DNA from: Rahnella variigena
Lineage (GTDB): Bacteria > Pseudomonadota > Gammaproteobacteria > Enterobacterales > Enterobacteriaceae
DNA: 64,000 nt
Reading direction: 5' to 3'
Assembly (NCBI RefSeq): GCF_003610915.1
Contig: NZ_NSDJ01000002.1
Span: forward strand, 372,001-436,000
Shown here: positions 17,277-25,890 of the stretch, piece by piece
Numbering within the stretch: the first letter of the stretch is position 1
Layout of the letters: each line of letters begins with the position of its first letter
Notes under the pieces: generated by a model
What the model was told of the DNA's origin: nothing
What the model saw: the letters and a program-made list of their open reading frames with translations, nothing else
The model's database searches: none
Position numbers and translations under genes: made by a program

Positions 17277-18146
17277 TCAGTCAGCGCTGGACGTCATTTC
17301 AGTCACCATCCGCACAAAATTATCGCGGATTAAATCCTCTTTGCGCGGATCCCATGCAATCCCGACCTGCCAGCGGGTGGCTTTGCCACTCAGCGGCAGC
17401 GTCTTCAGTCCTGGCGGCGCAATATGCATGACACTTTTGGGCAGCAGCGCGACACCGACACCGGCGGCGACCAGCGCGACAATCGTCTGGATATCCTCGG
17501 ACTGCTGCACGGAAGCTGTGTACAGCTGGTTTTCATCCAGAAAGCGGTCGGTTTGCGCGTTCAGCCCGCGCCCGCGATCGGGATATAAACGCAGCAGCGG
17601 TTTCTGTTTCAGCCACCCAGCCACCGTCGTCCCGTCGTCAGCGGGCACCACACACACCAGTTCATCTTCAAACAAGGTGTGATAACTCAACGGAGCACCC
17701 GGTGGCACGCGCACAAATCCAGTCTGTAATTCCCCGCTTTGCAGCATGTCGTATTGCACGGCAGAAGGCAGATCTTCCAGCGTGATATCCACACCGGGAT
17801 ATGCTGCCCTGAACCTGGCGATGCATTGCGGCGCAAAGGTAAAACTCGACAGGCCAAATCCCGCCGCCAGTAACCCTTCTCCGCCCTTTTCCACCTGACT
17901 GGCGTGCTGCATAAAGGCCGTCATTTGGCGCAGCACTTTCTCCGCTTCGGGTAAAAGCCGTCGCCCTCCCGGCGTGAGCGTGGTGCCATGGCGTCCGCGA
18001 TCAAACAGCGTCACATTAAGCCGGGATTCCAGCAAACTGATCTGCTTGGTCAGCGCCGGCTGCGAGATGGAAAGAGTATCAGCCGCCTCCGCATAATTCC
18101 CTGCCTGCGCGAGCGTGACGAAAGCTTTAAGCAAACGCGTATTCAT
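17277..18146 (-). CDS. LysR-family transcriptional regulator
   Basis: This 289-residue regulator has an N-terminal winged helix-turn-helix (FVTLAQAGNYAEAADTLSIS then QPALTKQISLLESRL) and a two-lobe periplasmic-binding-like effector domain. It is divergent from the nitrilase-family amidase at 18259, with about 110 bases between them. In LysR systems this usually means control of that gene and autoregulation. The inducer is unknown, possibly a substrate or product of the amidase. Confidence 0.88.
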   Translation of the reverse strand: MNTRLLKAFVTLAQAGNYAEAADTLSISQPALTKQISLLESRLNVTLFDRGRHGTTLTPGGRRLLPEAEKVLRQMTAFMQHASQVEKGGEGLLAAGFGLSSFTFAPQCIARFRAAYPGVDITLEDLPSAVQYDMLQSGELQTGFVRVPPGAPLSYHTLFEDELVCVVPADDGTTVAGWLKQKPLLRLYPDRGRGLNAQTDRFLDENQLYTASVQQSEDIQTIVALVAAGVGVALLPKSVMHIAPPGLKTLPLSGKATRWQVGIAWDPRKEDLIRDNFVRMVTEMTSSAD

Positions 18147-18258
18147 TTTGCATTCCGTTTGGTTATCAGAAACAGAAAATACTTCATTATAAAGTTATCA
18201 GTCGCATTGCTTTAATACCAGCGTGAACCCTAAACATTAACGCTTACGGAGAATGACA

Positions 18259-19242
18259 ATGTCGGCATCAATTAAAACGGCGGTAGTTCAGTTTCAGCAT
18301 CAGGCCGGAAACAAAAAATATAATCTGATGATGATGGAGGGTTTTATCCAGCAGGCGGCGATTAATGGCGTACAAATTCTGGCGTTCTCGGAAATGTGTA
18401 TCACCGGCTACTGGCATGTGCCGAAACTGGATAACGACGGTGTGGCGGCGCTGGCCGAATCCGTCGAAACTGGTTCGTCTGTGCGCCTTATCCGTAAACT
18501 GGCCGTTAAACATCAGATGCTGATTGGTGCCGGTTTTATTGAACGCGGAGATGACGGTCGTCTGTATAACGCCTATGCCGCCTGTATGCCGGACGGTTCG
18601 GTGCATACACACCGCAAAATGCACGCCTTTGAACATCCTTCCATCAGTTGCGGCGATACCTATACCGTGTTTGATACGCCCTGGGGCGTGAAGGTCGGTA
18701 TCCTTATTTGCTGGGATAACAATCTGGTGGAAAACGCCCGTGCAACAGCACTGCTGGGGGCAGATATTTTACTGGCACCGCATCAGACCGGTGGCACAAA
18801 TTCCCGCAGCCCGTACGGCATGAAGCCCATTCCGCTGGAATTATGGCAGCAGCGTGCCACACGACCGGAGGAAATCACCGCAGCTTTTAAAGGTGCCAGT
18901 GGCCGCGAGTGGCTGATGCGCTGGCTGCCGTCGCGGGCGCACGATAACGGCATGTTTATTTTGTTCAGCAATGGCGTGGGTGCAGACGATGATGAAGTCC
19001 GCACAGGGAACGCGATGATTATCGACCCGTACGGCCGCATCGTCGAAGAAACCTGGGCGGCGGCAGACGCGATGGTGAGTGCAGAACTGGATCTTTCGCT
19101 TATTCCGATGAGTACTGGCAGGCGCTGGATGGCAGGCCGTCGCCCCGATCTCTACCGCATTCTGACGGAGCGTCAGGGCTACGAGCGTGATGCCATTACG
19201 GCGCGTTTTTCCGAAGAATTGCCAGGAATGAAAACACGCTAA
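18259..19242 (+). CDS. Carbon-nitrogen hydrolase (nitrilase superfamily)
   Basis: This 327-residue cytoplasmic amidohydrolase has the catalytic triad visible as Glu45 (FSEMCITGYW), Lys120 (THRKMHAF) and Cys151 (GILICWDNN). Such enzymes cut amides, ureas or nitriles through a thioester on the Cys. I prefer the ATG at 18259 because GGAG sits seven bases before it, whereas the ATG at 18253 is too close. A divergent LysR gene probably controls it. The substrate is not predictable, but the long insert with PLELWQQRATRPEE suggests a specialised pocket. Confidence 0.85.
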   Translation: MSASIKTAVVQFQHQAGNKKYNLMMMEGFIQQAAINGVQILAFSEMCITGYWHVPKLDNDGVAALAESVETGSSVRLIRKLAVKHQMLIGAGFIERGDDGRLYNAYAACMPDGSVHTHRKMHAFEHPSISCGDTYTVFDTPWGVKVGILICWDNNLVENARATALLGADILLAPHQTGGTNSRSPYGMKPIPLELWQQRATRPEEITAAFKGASGREWLMRWLPSRAHDNGMFILFSNGVGADDDEVRTGNAMIIDPYGRIVEETWAAADAMVSAELDLSLIPMSTGRRWMAGRRPDLYRILTERQGYERDAITARFSEELPGMKTR

Positions 19243-19375
19243 AATCGGTGTTCGGCGTACAGGGAAACCGGATCATAAGATTGCCGTCTCAATTGCACCT
19301 TGCTGTGTTTCCCGCAGCAAGGCTTTGCTCTATCATGATGCTTTCATTGATCCTTTTGCTCAGCGAGACTTTATT

Positions 19376-19858
19376 TTGCGCATCCTTCCTTTCGGTTCCC
19401 GTATTTTCATGACTTTACTGACTGGCCTGCTTTTGTGCTTGCCGGGTTTGAAAGTTGGTGCCGCGCAGGCTGAGATGGCGTCTCCGGCAGATATAGTGGT
19501 TGCCTTCCAGACAGATTATCTGTGCTGGAATAACCAGACCGTGGCAGCGAAAGCGGATCATACGCCCGCTGACAACATAGCGATGGCAGAGAAAACCTAC
19601 CGCGAGATGCTGAAGAAATACACCCTGCCCGATTTTGTCGGCGAACCTGTCGCTTACAGCTCTGAACCGTTGCACGATCCGGCTAAAGAGAAAATCGTGT
19701 CGGTGAAAACCCAAGGTGGCGCGGCGGTAGTGACGACGAAGTTCCCGCAGCAATTTTACACGCCGACGTATGAGTACCGTCTGGTGTATCAGCAGCACCG
19801 CTGGTATCTGACCGCCGTGGATCTCGTGGACGATGACGGCAAATACCCCAGCCTTTAA
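19376..19858 (+). CDS. Small exported protein, possibly DUF3828/NTF2-like
   Basis: This is a secreted or periplasmic protein of about 160 residues. A hydrophobic segment (MTLLTGLLLCLPG) ends in GAAQA, a likely signal-peptidase site. The mature part has ADIVVAFQTDYLCWNN, then a strand-rich end with QFYTPTYEYRLVYQ and RWYLTAVDLVDDDG, which suggests a cone-shaped NTF2/DUF3828-like fold. The start is uncertain: TTG 19376 gives a basic n-region with GAG at good spacing, while ATG 19409 and TTG 19325 are alternatives. No partner is evident. Confidence 0.5.
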   Translation: MRILPFGSRIFMTLLTGLLLCLPGLKVGAAQAEMASPADIVVAFQTDYLCWNNQTVAAKADHTPADNIAMAEKTYREMLKKYTLPDFVGEPVAYSSEPLHDPAKEKIVSVKTQGGAAVVTTKFPQQFYTPTYEYRLVYQQHRWYLTAVDLVDDDGKYPSL

Positions 19859-20092
19859 GGGATATTTCAGGTCAGCGCTTATCACAGGTGCCACGGCCTT
19901 ACGCCAGTGGTACTGAAAGGTGAGGCTTTGCCGAAGTAAATCGCAAAGGAGGCTGCAGCTTCCGTCGAGAGCAATGTACAGAAAACCCTGCTCCACCAGG
20001 CATTTTAATTAAACACTGTTGTGTGGTACGAAGGTAGCTTTCTCCAGAAAGAAAGGACCGTGAGATCCTTTTGATTTTCATGGCATACATCA

Positions 20093-20389
20093 TCATTTTT
20101 TATGACTATTTATCTTTGCTAACTCAACTTTTAAAAGGTTGTAGAGTTTATTTTTTAAGGCGTATAGCTCATTATTTTCTTGGGTGAGTGGCACTTTGTT
20201 TTTATGAAGTACAAGGTCAGTAAAAGATCCCGCCCCTCCAAATACGCTCCTTAATGAAGACAATGCCGCTTCATAATCATTTTCAAGCTCAACGTTCAAT
20301 TCTTCAAATATTTTTGCCCAAGCGTTAGCATCATTATGCGAGAGGATATAAATAATACTGACTACGGTAGTCTTAATTTCATTTTTCAT
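20093..20389 (-). CDS. Candidate immunity protein of the decayed toxin
   Basis: This 98-residue, probably cytoplasmic, mostly helical protein has segments ILSHNDANAWAKIFEELNV and SSLRSVFGGAGSFTDLVLH. The GGxGSFxDL pattern resembles DUF6966-type proteins, but I cannot confirm the family. Its start overlaps the end of the toxin reading frame by four bases (ATGA), the classic toxin-then-immunity arrangement. The base composition is AT-rich compared with the flanking metabolic genes, as expected for acquired toxin modules. The frame is intact although the toxin is broken. Confidence 0.65.
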   Translation of the reverse strand: MKNEIKTTVVSIIYILSHNDANAWAKIFEELNVELENDYEAALSSLRSVFGGAGSFTDLVLHKNKVPLTQENNELYALKNKLYNLLKVELAKINSHKK

Positions 20390-21499
20390 TTCAAATGCCC
20401 TTTATTTAATACTCTAACTCCTGATATTTCCCAGGGTGTAAGAACAACGACTTGCTCTGTACCACCTGAATATAGAGGCGTTTGATACCCAACTTGACCA
20501 ACATATACGTTTGTTCCCGCAGGTATTTGAATCTCATAAAAGCTATCAATAGGGGATTGTCCACCGGTTGGCCATTTGGGTAAAACAGCCTTATCGACAC
20601 GCGATTGCAAAATCCCTTGAGGCTGTTAATAGGAAAAGAATTGCCCAAGCTCCACTCCATCCCCTCCACTACGATAGAAGGTAGTATTCTGAGAAAGGGT
20701 TACTTCTTTATATGCTCCACCGGAAAATGTTTCAGCCAACATATTATCTAACGGTCCCGGATTTATTGCCGAGTACTCCCCTTCAACCTTGCCGAGCACA
20801 TGGAGATTCTTTAGCTCGGAAATCTCACCAACAGCGCCCATTCTTCCAAAACCTAAGCCTGCGGCAACAGAGACTGCCGCGATACCCACGCCTTTAGTCG
20901 CCTCATTTAGCATCTGATCAAGGAGCTTCACCGCCTAGCTGCTCTGCCGTTTGGCGGTATCCCTCAATGTTACCGTTATAAATACCACCAGCCGCCAGTA
21001 AACGTCCTGCTGCCTTACTGTTTATCGCCTCACCATGCTGCGCCTGTTTCACTGTCGGCGCAGGCTTTCTGCCGTTATGGTTGTCGAGGCATTTCTCGTA
21101 GGCGTCTCTCACGTGCATTTCGAACCACTCGTGATGATGACTCATAAAACAGTCGTACACTAAATTGCTTACTGCATCGAAAAAGAAAGGATTGTGGTAG
21201 TAATCCCACTGTTCAGAAGTGTCTATTCCGATGATCCAGCCGGAATCGATGTTACTTTTAGTAAAGTCATAAGCATCATCAACGTAGTGAGCGTAACGGC
21301 GCTCATCTTGTGCTGAGCTCCTCTCTTTTCTCCATGGGACGTCATGAGCATTAAACCGGTGTGAATGGGGGTAATTATCGCTGCTGAGTTCGTAGTAAAT
21401 CCGCGCTTGCCTGAAAGCCTCATGCGGCGTCAGGATGTACTGAAAGTCTTCTGGTGAAAGTTCTCTCTTTGCATCCCATGCTCTGATTAATCTAAACAT
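20386..21499 (-). pseudogene. Decayed polymorphic-toxin gene (frameshift plus in-frame stop)
   Basis: Two frames belong to one ancestral gene. The first (21499 down to 20918, 193 residues, MFRLIRAWDAKRELS...) ends at TGA after QLGGEAP. The second frame continues at LDQMLNEATKG after a one-base shift near 20920-20931. It is then cut by TAA at 20626-20628 (GQFFSY-stop), after which the same frame goes on as QPQGILQSRVDKAVLPKW to the stop at 20386. The C-terminal part has YRSGG...LGQFFS...IPAGTNVYVG...GGTEQVVV, reminiscent of TNT/ADP-ribosyltransferase-like toxin domains. That assignment is tentative. The first 150 residues match no family I know. An intact immunity gene follows. Confidence 0.65.
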
Positions 21500-21680
21500 T
21501 GCTCAAGCCACTCCTTGCCTGTTGCTATTCCTGTCAATAGGTTACCGATTAAACGGTGACGAAAGTGTGAGCGGCAAAGAGTTCTATGTATGAATATACA
21601 ATTGTGTTCGGGGGAACCGCTCCACCAGGCCTTTGAAGACTGGCTGGTGAAGCAGGATCACCGTGGTGATGTGGTGCGGA

Positions 21681-23336
21681 TCAGTCGTAGTTTTCGCCGT
21701 ACAAACCAATCAGGCGGCGGACGACGCCGTTGGTCCAGCCGAAGCCGTCCTGAAGCGGGTATTCCCCGCCGCCGCCTTCACGCGACGCATTGCCGGAAAT
21801 GTGATATTTCTCGATAAGTTTATGATGCTGCTGGTAAAACTGATTTACTGTTTTCAGCCAGCTGCGGGCAATCTGGTCGCCGAGTACGTCGTTGCCATAC
21901 AGCTTGAAGCCCTGAATTGCCATCCATTGCAGCGGCGCCCAGCCGTTAGGTTTATCCCACTGTTCGCCAGTTTCGTATTCCGTGGTCATCAGTCCGCCGG
22001 AGGTCAGCAGGCGCGTCTGCACGGCGTCAGCAATACGTACGGCCTGATGATGCGTGGCCAGACCGACGTACAAAGGCACCACGCTGGCGGCTGAGAACAG
22101 TGCCAGCTGCTGACGGTGCCAGTCGTAATCGCGGAAACACCCTTCTGTCTCATCCCACAAATAGCGGTTGATGGCTTCGCGGCGGGTTTCAGCTTTCTGG
22201 CGGAACTCCGCTTCGGTCGCCCGGTCGCTATTGAGGCCGGAAATATTGGCGATGGCGCTTTCCAGTTTGAATAAAAAAGCGTTCAGGTCGATTGGAATAA
22301 ACTGCGTGGTGCGGATACTGGCCAGCCGGTGACCATCACGCAGCCAGCGCGAGGAATAATCCCAGCCTGATTCCGCACCGGCACGCAGATCGCGGTAAAC
22401 TTCGTTAGCGGGACGACTGGAGAGTTTCGCGGTTTCCACATCTTCGCGCCAGGATTCATCACGCGGCGTGTCCCTGTCATCCCAGTATCGGTTGAGCAAG
22501 GTGCCGTCTGGCAAACAAACCACGTGGCGATAAGCCTGATTGGGTGCCAGCGAATCCGCACCATCCATCCAGAATTCATATTCCATTTTGAGATGATCAA
22601 GATAACGACGCGCACCGCGCACACCATCCTCTTCAAACAGTTCGACCATCAGCGCAAAGACCGGCGGCTGCGAACGGCTGAGATAATAGGTGCGGTTGCC
22701 GTTAGGGATATGCCCGTAAATCTCGATCAGCCACGCAAAGTTATCGGCCATGGTGCGCAGCAAATCGTTGCGCCCGCTTTCCGCCAGCCCCAGCATGGTG
22801 AAATACGAATCCCAGTAGTAGGTTTCGCCAAAACGCCCGCCTGGCACCACGTAAGCCTGTGGCAGGGGCAGCAGTGACGACCAGGAAACATGGTCTTCCG
22901 GCTGGCGCGTCAGCACCGGCCAGAGTTTATCGATGTGCTCTTTCAGCGAATCACCCGGATCAGACACGTATTCGTCACCGTGCGGTTCCGGCAGCCAGAA
23001 ATGCGCCTCAACAAAGCGTTTCAGATTAAAGCCCGGATGGTTTTTTATCCGGCGGTAGCGCAGCAGGATATCCAGCGGATCCATTTTTGGCGGACAGTCA
23101 GGAAACGTTTTGCTGTCGGCAAAAAGCGATGAGGACTGGACGCTGGTGAACAGTTCCATATATCGGTCGGCAGGCGTCAACGCATCGGAAGGCGGCAGGC
23201 CTTCGATCATCTCCGGTTCCGGCTCGGCGTCCATCATCCGGTCAAGGATCAGCTCAATTGGCTCGAGTTCGCTCAGACGAAACTCTTCGCCTTCCAGTGC
23301 TGCGATCTCCTTCGTCTGATGTTTCTCATTTAGCAT
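21681..23336 (-). CDS. treF: Cytoplasmic trehalase TreF
   Basis: This GH37 alpha,alpha-trehalase splits trehalose into two glucose molecules. It has 551 residues against 549 in E. coli TreF and no signal peptide, so it is the cytoplasmic form rather than periplasmic TreA. Both family signatures are present: [14 protein letters not shown] and [13 protein letters not shown]. The acidic N-terminal extension ([18 protein letters not shown]) is also TreF-like. It lies 54 bases downstream of otsA on the same strand, so synthesis and breakdown enzymes may share a transcript. Confidence 0.95.
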   Translation of the reverse strand: MLNEKHQTKEIAALEGEEFRLSELEPIELILDRMMDAEPEPEMIEGLPPSDALTPADRYMELFTSVQSSSLFADSKTFPDCPPKMDPLDILLRYRRIKNHPGFNLKRFVEAHFWLPEPHGDEYVSDPGDSLKEHIDKLWPVLTRQPEDHVSWSSLLPLPQAYVVPGGRFGETYYWDSYFTMLGLAESGRNDLLRTMADNFAWLIEIYGHIPNGNRTYYLSRSQPPVFALMVELFEEDGVRGARRYLDHLKMEYEFWMDGADSLAPNQAYRHVVCLPDGTLLNRYWDDRDTPRDESWREDVETAKLSSRPANEVYRDLRAGAESGWDYSSRWLRDGHRLASIRTTQFIPIDLNAFLFKLESAIANISGLNSDRATEAEFRQKAETRREAINRYLWDETEGCFRDYDWHRQQLALFSAASVVPLYVGLATHHQAVRIADAVQTRLLTSGGLMTTEYETGEQWDKPNGWAPLQWMAIQGFKLYGNDVLGDQIARSWLKTVNQFYQQHHKLIEKYHISGNASREGGGGEYPLQDGFGWTNGVVRRLIGLYGENYD

Positions 23337-23390
23337 AAGCGAGCCTTTTGGTTAGAGGACTTGGGTTTTGAGAACGATTGCAACAGCGTT

Positions 23391-24785
23391 TTATTTGCCG
23401 CCGTGCAATGTCAGATTGTTCAGATCCCGCAAATAGGTGTCACCCCAGTTTGCGATATCATTTTTAGTCAGCACAGCCATCATGTCGTTATACCGCGCCT
23501 GACGTTCGGCCAGCGGCATGGTCAGGGCTTTATCCAGCGCCGCCGCCACGTCATCACGGTCATAAGGATTGACAATCAGCGCCGAGGTGAGTTCATTCGC
23601 CGCGCCGGCGAATTGCGAAAGTACCAGTACGCCGGGGTCAGCCGGATCCTGCGCCGCGACATACTCTTTCGCCACCAGATTCATGCCGTCACGCAGCGGC
23701 GTCACCAGCCCGACGTCGGTCAGACGGAACAATTTCATCAGCAGACTGCGCTGGAAATGCTGGTTGAGATAGAACAGCGGCGTCTGATTCATGCTGCCGT
23801 ATTTACCGTTGATGCGTCCGACTTCGGTTTCCAGCTGATGACGCAGTTCCTGATAGGCCTGCACATCGCCACGTGACGTCGGGGCAATCTGGGTATAACG
23901 CACCTTGCCGCGATGCTGCGGGAATTTTTCCAGCAACGCTTCAAAGGCCAGAAAACGCTCCGGCAGCCCTTTGGTGTAATCGAGGCGCTCGCAGGAAATA
24001 ATATTCTGCGCTTCACGCAGTTCGCGTTCAATGGCGGCCATTTTCGGCGGCAGCGGCCCTTCCGCCATCTCTTTAATACTCTCTGGCGCAATACTGATCG
24101 GATACACGCCGGTGGCAAAGGTATTGCCGAAAGCCTGATGGGTGCCGGAACCGGTTTGTTCCAGCGCGGTAAGCTGGCTCAGATTATCGAGAAACGCCTG
24201 ACGATCGCTTTCGGTCTGGAAACCGAGCAGGTCGTATTCGCTCATCATTTTGATCAGCTCATCATGCGTCGGCACCGCATTGAAAATTTCCGGCGTCGGG
24301 AACGGAATATGCAGGAAGAAACCGATGCGATTTTTCACGCCCAGCTTGCGTAATGCGGCAGCAAACGGCAGCAGGTGGTAGTCGTGAATCCACAGAATGT
24401 CGTCTTCTTTAATCAGCGGCTGCAATCTTCTCGCCAGCAGGTCGTTAACGCGGCAGTAGCCGTCCCAGGCTTCACGCTGGAAATCGACTAAGTCAATGCG
24501 GTAATGAAGCGCGGGCCAGAGGACGGCATTGGAAAACTGGCAGTAATACAGGTCGTAATCGTTCTGATCCAGCGGAACAGAAGCGTACGTGATGCCGTCA
24601 TCTTCAACCAGACTCAGCTCATCTTCGTCATCTTCGCCGGAAATTTCGCTGATTTCGCCATTCCAGCCAAACCACAGACCGGAGGTGTTTTTCAGTGCGT
24701 CAAGGATCCCAACGGCCAGCCCGCCTGCGGACTTCGACCCGTCAGGAATAGCGATACGGTTAGATACAACAACCAGGCGGCTCAT
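23391..24785 (-). CDS. otsA: Trehalose-6-phosphate synthase OtsA
   Basis: This GT20 enzyme joins glucose from UDP-glucose to glucose-6-phosphate. The real start is ATG 24785 ([16 protein letters not shown]), which overlaps the otsB stop by four bases. The upstream in-frame extension lies inside otsB. It has 464 residues against 474 in E. coli. Seen motifs include AGGLAVG (UDP-glucose loop), [35 protein letters not shown] and [16 protein letters not shown]. The product is passed to OtsB, made by the coupled upstream gene. Trehalose is an osmo- and cold-stress protectant in enterobacteria. Confidence 0.96.
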   Translation of the reverse strand: MSRLVVVSNRIAIPDGSKSAGGLAVGILDALKNTSGLWFGWNGEISEISGEDDEDELSLVEDDGITYASVPLDQNDYDLYYCQFSNAVLWPALHYRIDLVDFQREAWDGYCRVNDLLARRLQPLIKEDDILWIHDYHLLPFAAALRKLGVKNRIGFFLHIPFPTPEIFNAVPTHDELIKMMSEYDLLGFQTESDRQAFLDNLSQLTALEQTGSGTHQAFGNTFATGVYPISIAPESIKEMAEGPLPPKMAAIERELREAQNIISCERLDYTKGLPERFLAFEALLEKFPQHRGKVRYTQIAPTSRGDVQAYQELRHQLETEVGRINGKYGSMNQTPLFYLNQHFQRSLLMKLFRLTDVGLVTPLRDGMNLVAKEYVAAQDPADPGVLVLSQFAGAANELTSALIVNPYDRDDVAAALDKALTMPLAERQARYNDMMAVLTKNDIANWGDTYLRDLNNLTLHGGK

Positions 24786-25609
24786 GAGTGTGACTCCTTT
24801 GTATGTGTGTTTGTATGAGTAGTAGATGAAGATAATGCGGCGTGACGTTGTAACGTGCCCAGCCATTGATAAACATCGCGAACGTGTTTAACACGGTATT
24901 TCGCCAGACTTAAACCTTCGCCAACCTTTACGGAAATTCCGCTCAGCGCGTTGACGACTTCAAACCCTTTCTCATCGGTCAGATCGTCACCGACAAATAC
25001 CGGCAGGCGTCCGGCAAACGGGGGTTGTTGCATAAAATCATAAATCGCCGCGCCTTTGTCTTTGCCGCGGGGCTTAATTTCAATTACGCATTTCCCCGGC
25101 TGAAGAACCAGCTCCGGGTGTTTTGCTACCACAGATTCTGCCAGTTCGAGCACGTGCTGCTGATGAAGCATGGCCTGACGGTAATGCAGTGCGAAGGCCA
25201 TCCCTTTCACTTCCAGTAAGGTGCCTGGCAGCTTTTCCATACCGGCAGCGAGCGTCTGTTCAACGTCTTTCGCCATCTGCGCCGGTAACGTCACGCGGTG
25301 AAACTGCCCTTCGCCGTCACGCATTTCTGCACCGTGAACACCGGCTGCTGGCAGAATTAACGGTGCAACCAGCTGGTCCAGTTGTTCAACCGGACGGCCT
25401 GAAATCAGCGCCAGTGCGCCGGAGGAAGCGGTAAATAACGCCTGTAAATGCTGACGGACTTCGGGCGGAATGGACACGGCATCGGGCTCATCGCGGATTT
25501 CGGCGAGCGTGCCATCGACATCGAAAAAGAAGGCGTATTGTTGACTGTCCGGGTGCGGAAGTAGCGGTGTTTCGGTGGTATTTACCTGAATTTCTGAGGT
25601 CAAGGTCAT
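24782..25609 (-). CDS. otsB: Trehalose-6-phosphate phosphatase OtsB
   Basis: This HAD-superfamily phosphatase removes phosphate from trehalose-6-phosphate. It has 275 residues. Motif I is FFDVDGTLAE (nucleophile Asp), motif II is in ALISGRP, the conserved Lys is in EIKPRGKDKGAAI and motif IV is FVGDDLTDEKGFE. It is the first gene of otsB-otsA-treF, and its stop overlaps the otsA start. The upstream region carries a 15-base repeat array at 25709-25783. In E. coli otsBA is RpoS-dependent; I see no decisive RpoS promoter here. Confidence 0.95.
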   Translation of the reverse strand: MTLTSEIQVNTTETPLLPHPDSQQYAFFFDVDGTLAEIRDEPDAVSIPPEVRQHLQALFTASSGALALISGRPVEQLDQLVAPLILPAAGVHGAEMRDGEGQFHRVTLPAQMAKDVEQTLAAGMEKLPGTLLEVKGMAFALHYRQAMLHQQHVLELAESVVAKHPELVLQPGKCVIEIKPRGKDKGAAIYDFMQQPPFAGRLPVFVGDDLTDEKGFEVVNALSGISVKVGEGLSLAKYRVKHVRDVYQWLGTLQRHAALSSSTTHTNTHTKESHS

Positions 25610-25708
25610 TCTCCTGCTGATAAGTTACGACACAACGCGTCATTGCGCTGAAAACCCTCGGGCGTTTTCTTATTTTGTAATAGTTGTATCTGATACCTTG
25701 TTCACGAT

Positions 25709-25783
25709 TAACTATTAATCGATGAACTATTTCGCTCTGAACTATTTCATCACAAGCTATTTCGCGATGAACAATTTCGAATT
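25709..25783. repeat. Five-unit 15-base imperfect tandem repeat upstream of otsBA
   Basis: Units starting at 25709, 25724, 25739, 25754 and 25769 follow the theme GAACTATTTCGCTCT, with CTATT best kept. The spacing is exactly 15 bases each time. It lies between the otsB start and the end of the Na/Pi cotransporter gene. It may be an array of regulator sites, or slippage-derived sequence. On the plus strand it also reads as five-residue repeats, but no ribosome site supports that frame. Confidence 0.6.
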
Positions 25784-25890
25784 AACAAATATAGTCTCTT
25801 ATCAGCGCACCGCCGGGATAATCAGATTTATCCACAAGCCCGCCGGTGCAGGGTATTCTCAGAAAATCCCGATAAACGTGACGATGTCAC

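Noticed and set aside
19899..20096. 65-codon minus-strand frame between the immunity gene and the exported protein gene
   Set aside because: No homology or ribosome site was found, and the composition is unlike neighbours.
19990..21630. GCTCCACCAGGC at 19990-20001 and 21619-21630 as attachment repeats flanking the toxin module
   Set aside because: A 12-base match is expected many times by chance in 64 kb, and no integrase or further similarity supports it.
25722..25790. Leader peptide encoded by the 15-base repeat array
   Set aside because: There is no ribosome site and the frame runs opposite to otsB.
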